A stretch of 64,000 nt of DNA from Struthio camelus. Lineage: Eukaryota > Chordata > Aves > Struthioniformes > Struthionidae. A program made the position numbers and the translations under genes. The notes beneath the pieces were generated by a model. That model did not search any database and was not told the origin of the DNA. It saw nothing but the letters and a program-made list of their open reading frames with translations. Positions 60,228 to 64,000 of this stretch are shown piece by piece (within the stretch, counting starts at the first letter, position 1; each line of letters opens with the position of its first letter). The stretch spans positions 68,395,645 through 68,459,644 of the forward strand of contig NC_090981.1 of assembly GCF_040807025.1 (NCBI RefSeq), written 5' to 3'.

Positions 60228-62723
60228 CTGCAAAGAAAAAAAAATATAAATATATCCCTTACTGCAGCAGACAAAACAACACTGGATGACAAGGGCCTGC
60301 AGCTCATTCCAAAAGGCTTTTATATATATATTTTAAGATGAGTGGAAGATACAGTGCAAAAAAAAAAACCAAACACACAGGTGTTGTCATACTGACAACC
60401 TTAGCAACTGAAGGGACTTTAAGCTCCTAAGCACGGGGCAATGAAGGTCAGAAACGCTGAAAGATCTGGTCAAAGGTTTCTTATACTTTCTCCTCCCTCT
60501 CCACCATTAACCACATCTCCTGACCAAAGACAGCAGTTGCTGTTGCTCTGCTTTGGAACAGGGGCAGTCAGGAGCGCAGCCTGACCGAGACAGGCCCTAC
60601 AAGGGACACTGACACCACTCACCTTAAATTTCAACCATCACAAAGCTTTGACAGCTTTGACAGGGGCAGCTGAGGTCAGGACAGTTCTGGGCATCCCCAG
60701 AGGATAAGGTAACTGGGAAGTGTAAAAATAAGCAGCAGAAACTGCTGAGGATTTCAAACACTTCCAAGGTTAAGCAGCTCCTGAACATCATTTTTAAATC
60801 AGTAGTTTGGAAGCAGACAGGCTTTGGGCACCTAACACAGATTCATATCCGAGTCTGGCCAAAGGCACTAAACTAAACTACGTAAGGAAAAGCAGGGTAG
60901 TGATACGACTGAACAGCCATCAAGTGCTGTTTGTTATCTGGCCCTTAGCCTCACAGGAGAAATAAGCATAGCTGAGTATCTTACACAGACACAGCATTAG
61001 GTTTAGCAACCCTAAAAGCCCTTGGGCAGGAACCTTAGCGCTAACTTGTATTTTGACAAGTCTTGCAAAACACAGCAACGTAGCTCTTGCCACCTCATGT
61101 AAATACATGCATCTAAGAATGACAGTTTATGTTGGTATCAACAAGAACTATAATACAAATACAGATTTTCTAGAATTCTGAAGCTTGATTTCATTCAGTC
61201 TTAGCAGATGAGTAAAAAGAATAGTCTGAAAACAGTACAGAACATAATGAAGTTGTGATTCAAACTAGTTAAAATGATGCCAACACCAAAAGAAAAAGGG
61301 AGTTTAAAAAAAAATTGTCAGCTTATACACAAAGCTAGTTTCCATGCAAGGCTGAAGTTAGGCAATTACAATTGTTGCTAGTAATAATTAAATAAGAAAC
61401 AATAGGAGGGAAGCAGGCAAACAAAGACTTGATTCCCCAGAGGTAGAAAGCTGGCCAGGAAGTGATCAGAAAACTGAAAGACATGCACCATAAATTTCAC
61501 ACATGCCTGCTTAATTGGACTGCTCTGCATAGTTAGCTTTGAGCATGTAAGTACCTGAAGGGTCAGTCACAGGTTGCTGTGTTAATACCTCGCTGCTAAA
61601 ATTCTCATGCCAATTACAGGTTTAAAATCCTGGTTCCTGCAGCCTTTTCACCTCCCATACCCATATCATTGCTTCCTACTTTTTGCTTCTAACCTGATGC
61701 TTGTCGCCAAGGCAGAGAATTGGTTGTTAAAATACAAACTAGTATATTTTGATGATGTTCCTTAATTCACAAGTGCTGTGGATTTCGTTAAATAACTGCA
61801 GACACCAAGGGTGAGATTTTCATGACACTGAGGACCAGGTGCAGTATGAGATGCAGGTGCTAGACGGCAGCTGCCAAATACCTTCCTTTCAGATGCTGGA
61901 TCTGCTGCTGTGCCATGCAGCCAGCCTGGCTAGCTGCCCAGCCCCTCCACAGCCAGCTATGAGAGTTGGGGCAGGGGGTGACACCTGAATCCCTAGTCAC
62001 AGATACTCGAAGACACCTCCATCCTTTCAGGATCCACAGCTAAGCACTCAAGTACCTTTTCAAAAAGGCACACCCAAAAAATAAAATAAAAAGGGTGGAA
62101 GAGAGGTGGGAACCACTGATTGCAAGATAGCCTTGTTCTGCCTTCAGGAAGGAGACTCAGGTTCAGCAAATCCTCTTTACTAAAAGATTTGAACTCATAT
62201 GTCTCCCTGATGTAAGGCTGACTGCCAGGCCACAGGTTATTGTGCACGATGCTATTTCTACTGCTCCTGATCAGACTGTGCCACTGTTCCGAAAACAAGG
62301 GGAAAGATGGCCAGGACTGACCTCTCTTGCCTCGTGATCACAACAATAACCTGGAAAAAAGGTTACATCACTGCATTTTGATCTCCACTTGAAGAAGCAT
62401 CTGCAGTGGAAATATAGCCCAAGTCTATACTGGATCTTTTCCACTGAAGTCAATGGTGAGTTTATCCTTTTATAAGGAGACTATTAACTACTTAAAGAAA
62501 AAAAAAATCCCTTTTCTTTTGCCTAAGTTCAGCAACTTTAGAGTTAGTTCCCCTTATTTGACCCTAGGGAATAATGCAAGGAAAAACAGTGTTATGCCTT
62601 AACTGAAGGTCCTAATACGAGCATTACTGAAGAAGTTAGAAACACGATGATTTTAGAGAATGACTTTTGATCTCAAAATTGTACAAGTTCAGTTTAGAAT
62701 ATCTTGTTTCTTTCTCACTTTAC
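60228..62723 (-). other. CCDC68: CCDC68 intron
   Basis: 2,496 bases between the two recognised CCDC68 exons, with GT and AG at its ends on the minus strand. No further exon, mobile element or RNA gene is recognised inside. A TATATATATA stretch lies near 60,321-60,330. Confidence 0.65.
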
Positions 62724-62807
62724 CTGAATTTCGAGTGCATTTAGCTTTTCTGTCAGATTTCCTATTTTTTTATCTTGGTTTCTGAGTTCCTTGTTCAGTT
62801 CCTCCAC
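62724..62807 (-). CDS. CCDC68: CCDC68 penultimate coding exon
   Basis: On the minus strand, CAACTCCTAG|GTGGAGG opens an 84-base, 28-codon exon that starts VEELNKELRNQDKK and ends NALEIQ, with donor CAG|GTAAAGTG. Hydrophobic or permissive residues fall on perfect heptad positions: V1, L8, I15, L22 at a and L4, Q11, L18, L25 at d, a clear coiled coil. Both edges are in phase 0. It is assigned to CCDC68 by synteny (convergent neighbour of RAB27B) and by its coiled-coil nature; I could not compare it with a reference protein. Upstream exons must lie beyond 64,000 or be too short to see here. Confidence 0.75.
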
Positions 62808-64000
62808 CTAGGAGTTGAAATGTCAAGTGTATAATGGATTAAAAGCCTTAGAACATTAAAAACATTTCTGTGACAAATAAAACCACAGTGCTAAGTGTCT
62901 CATCACAACAAAAAAAAGGCAGGCATTTCAAGTCTCTAAAGCATAGAGAGACTCCTATAGTCTTTTATCATAGGAAGTTTCAAACAGAATATTTGATTGA
63001 CCAATTTATAAAACAGCCTCAACACAGTATTGCATTTTCCTTAGGACAACAAGTCTACCTTTTGTTGACATATTCACAGAAACATATGATTATGAAGACT
63101 AATTAGTGTGGGGACTTGTCTCAGCTAGTTGGGAGAAGACAAACACGTGTTATGAGTCGCATAGCGCACAGCGTAGGTTAATGCTGTCAGTAAAAGCAGT
63201 TCCCATTGTACAGTTAATTTGTGAAGCAGTTTAATTGCTTAAAGTTTTTTGTAGTCTTCCCAGTATCTAAACCTATTTGCAGCGTGCATGAAAATAGCTT
63301 TACTCACGTAACATGAAAATAGCTGTAATGCAGGTTCATCTAGCCTAATATCTGGCTCTGTCAGTGACCAGATGCTTCAGGGAATACTATAATGAGCAGG
63401 GAGTTCAATGGGACTACTGAAGTAAGGGGGATCTGGGCTCCCAGAGCCACACTATTACACGTAGATTTTACTGACTGCCTCACCAAGTTAGTAATTGGCT
63501 ATTGCAGCTATCAGAGACAGCGCTCTCTGCGCAGAATATAGCGGGGCCTCCTCATACACCCTCGTGCTTCTCCTCATGCTCGCTGAGGCTCCTGTGACAG
63601 CCAACAACGCATCCTACCAGGGGGAGCGGTGACCACAGGGCAGGTGACTATTCTCATTCTTTCAAAGCCTAGGAGTATCCCACTACACCTAAAACTGGCA
63701 GAATTTCCATTTTCCTAACAAACAGGAATTCCGCTTGGCTCCCCAGCCCTTTCAGCTGGCTTCTAGAAAGTTTCAAACAGTTCTGTCTGAAATTGCAGAC
63801 ACAACCACCGTGATCTCATTTTTAGAGTGATGCCATTTCCATTTTCAATGTAGTGTCAAGACGAATATCAACGCGGGGTGTGCAAAACCAGGCAACGTGA
63901 TGAGCAAGCTGCTCTTCACCAATCAGAAAGACTTGAGACAAAAGCACAGAACCAAGTCTCTGCTGCTTGTTTTCCCAAACACAGAAAAGCTGTCCTATAT
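62808..64000 (-). other. CCDC68: CCDC68 upstream intron sequence, part
   Basis: Sequence before the penultimate CCDC68 exon on the minus strand, running off the window. I find no further coiled-coil frame flanked by good splice sites. An apparent old CR1-type fragment lies near 63,329-63,412. Confidence 0.5.
63329..63412 (-). mobile_element. Possible ancient CR1-type LINE fragment
   Basis: GGTTCATCTAGCCTAATATC followed by CTCTGTCAGTGACCAGATGC and CTTCAGGGAA resembles the 3' end of an old amniote CR1 lineage common in turtles and crocodilians (pattern: CATCTAG, TATC, CTGACAGTGGCCAG, CAGAGG). It is short and diverged, so family and strand are tentative. Confidence 0.35.

Noticed and set aside
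1-64000. CRISPR arrays, operons, insertion sequences or other prokaryotic systems
   Set aside because: No regularly spaced repeats, ribosome-binding sites or closely packed frames. The content is clearly a vertebrate nuclear locus.

Overview
The window is vertebrate nuclear DNA, most likely from a bird. Genes are split by GT-AG introns. The repeats are mainly CR1 LINE fragments whose 3' ends carry the ATTCTGTG-type octamer. There are CpG islands and no bacterial-style operon. Two genes can be supported. RAB27B (+ strand) is complete in its coding part, with five coding exons at 44210-52605 that join into a 218-residue Rab GTPase. CCDC68 (- strand) is present only as its 3' end, with two exons at 62807-62724 and 60227-60147. 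The two genes converge tail to tail. RAB27B next to CCDC68, with TCF4 beyond, is the vertebrate order; in chicken this block lies on the Z chromosome, so Z linkage is a reasonable inference but is not shown by the sequence.

Layout. 1-26,000: no recognisable protein gene. It holds a possible TATA promoter with a splice donor at the left edge, GC-rich patches near 6.6-7.1 kb, an orphan CpG island at 10.45-11.45 kb, one CR1 fragment at 3.7 kb and several small duplications and hairpins. 26,030-27,600: a strong CpG island with a good splice donor after 26,691, the best candidate for the RAB27B promoter and its noncoding exon 1. 26,692-44,190: the inferred first intron, 17.5 kb, with old CR1 fragments, poly-T tracts and an unexplained 226-codon open frame on the minus strand. 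44,191-52,605: RAB27B coding exons with short introns of 1.4-2.6 kb. 52,606 to about 57,005: a long 3' UTR with two polyadenylation signals, an 18-bp perfect hairpin and a foreign-looking GC-rich patch. 57,010-58,850: intergenic. 58,850-64,000: the 3' end of CCDC68.

How the genes work: RAB27B is a membrane-anchored GTPase that docks secretory granules and exosome-bearing endosomes at the plasma membrane. CCDC68 is a coiled-coil centriole appendage protein. They are neighbours by synteny and share no obvious pathway. No convincing undescribed system was found. The best leads are the orphan CpG island with its minus-strand donor, the two hairpins, the GC-rich patch in the 3' UTR and the 226-codon frame.
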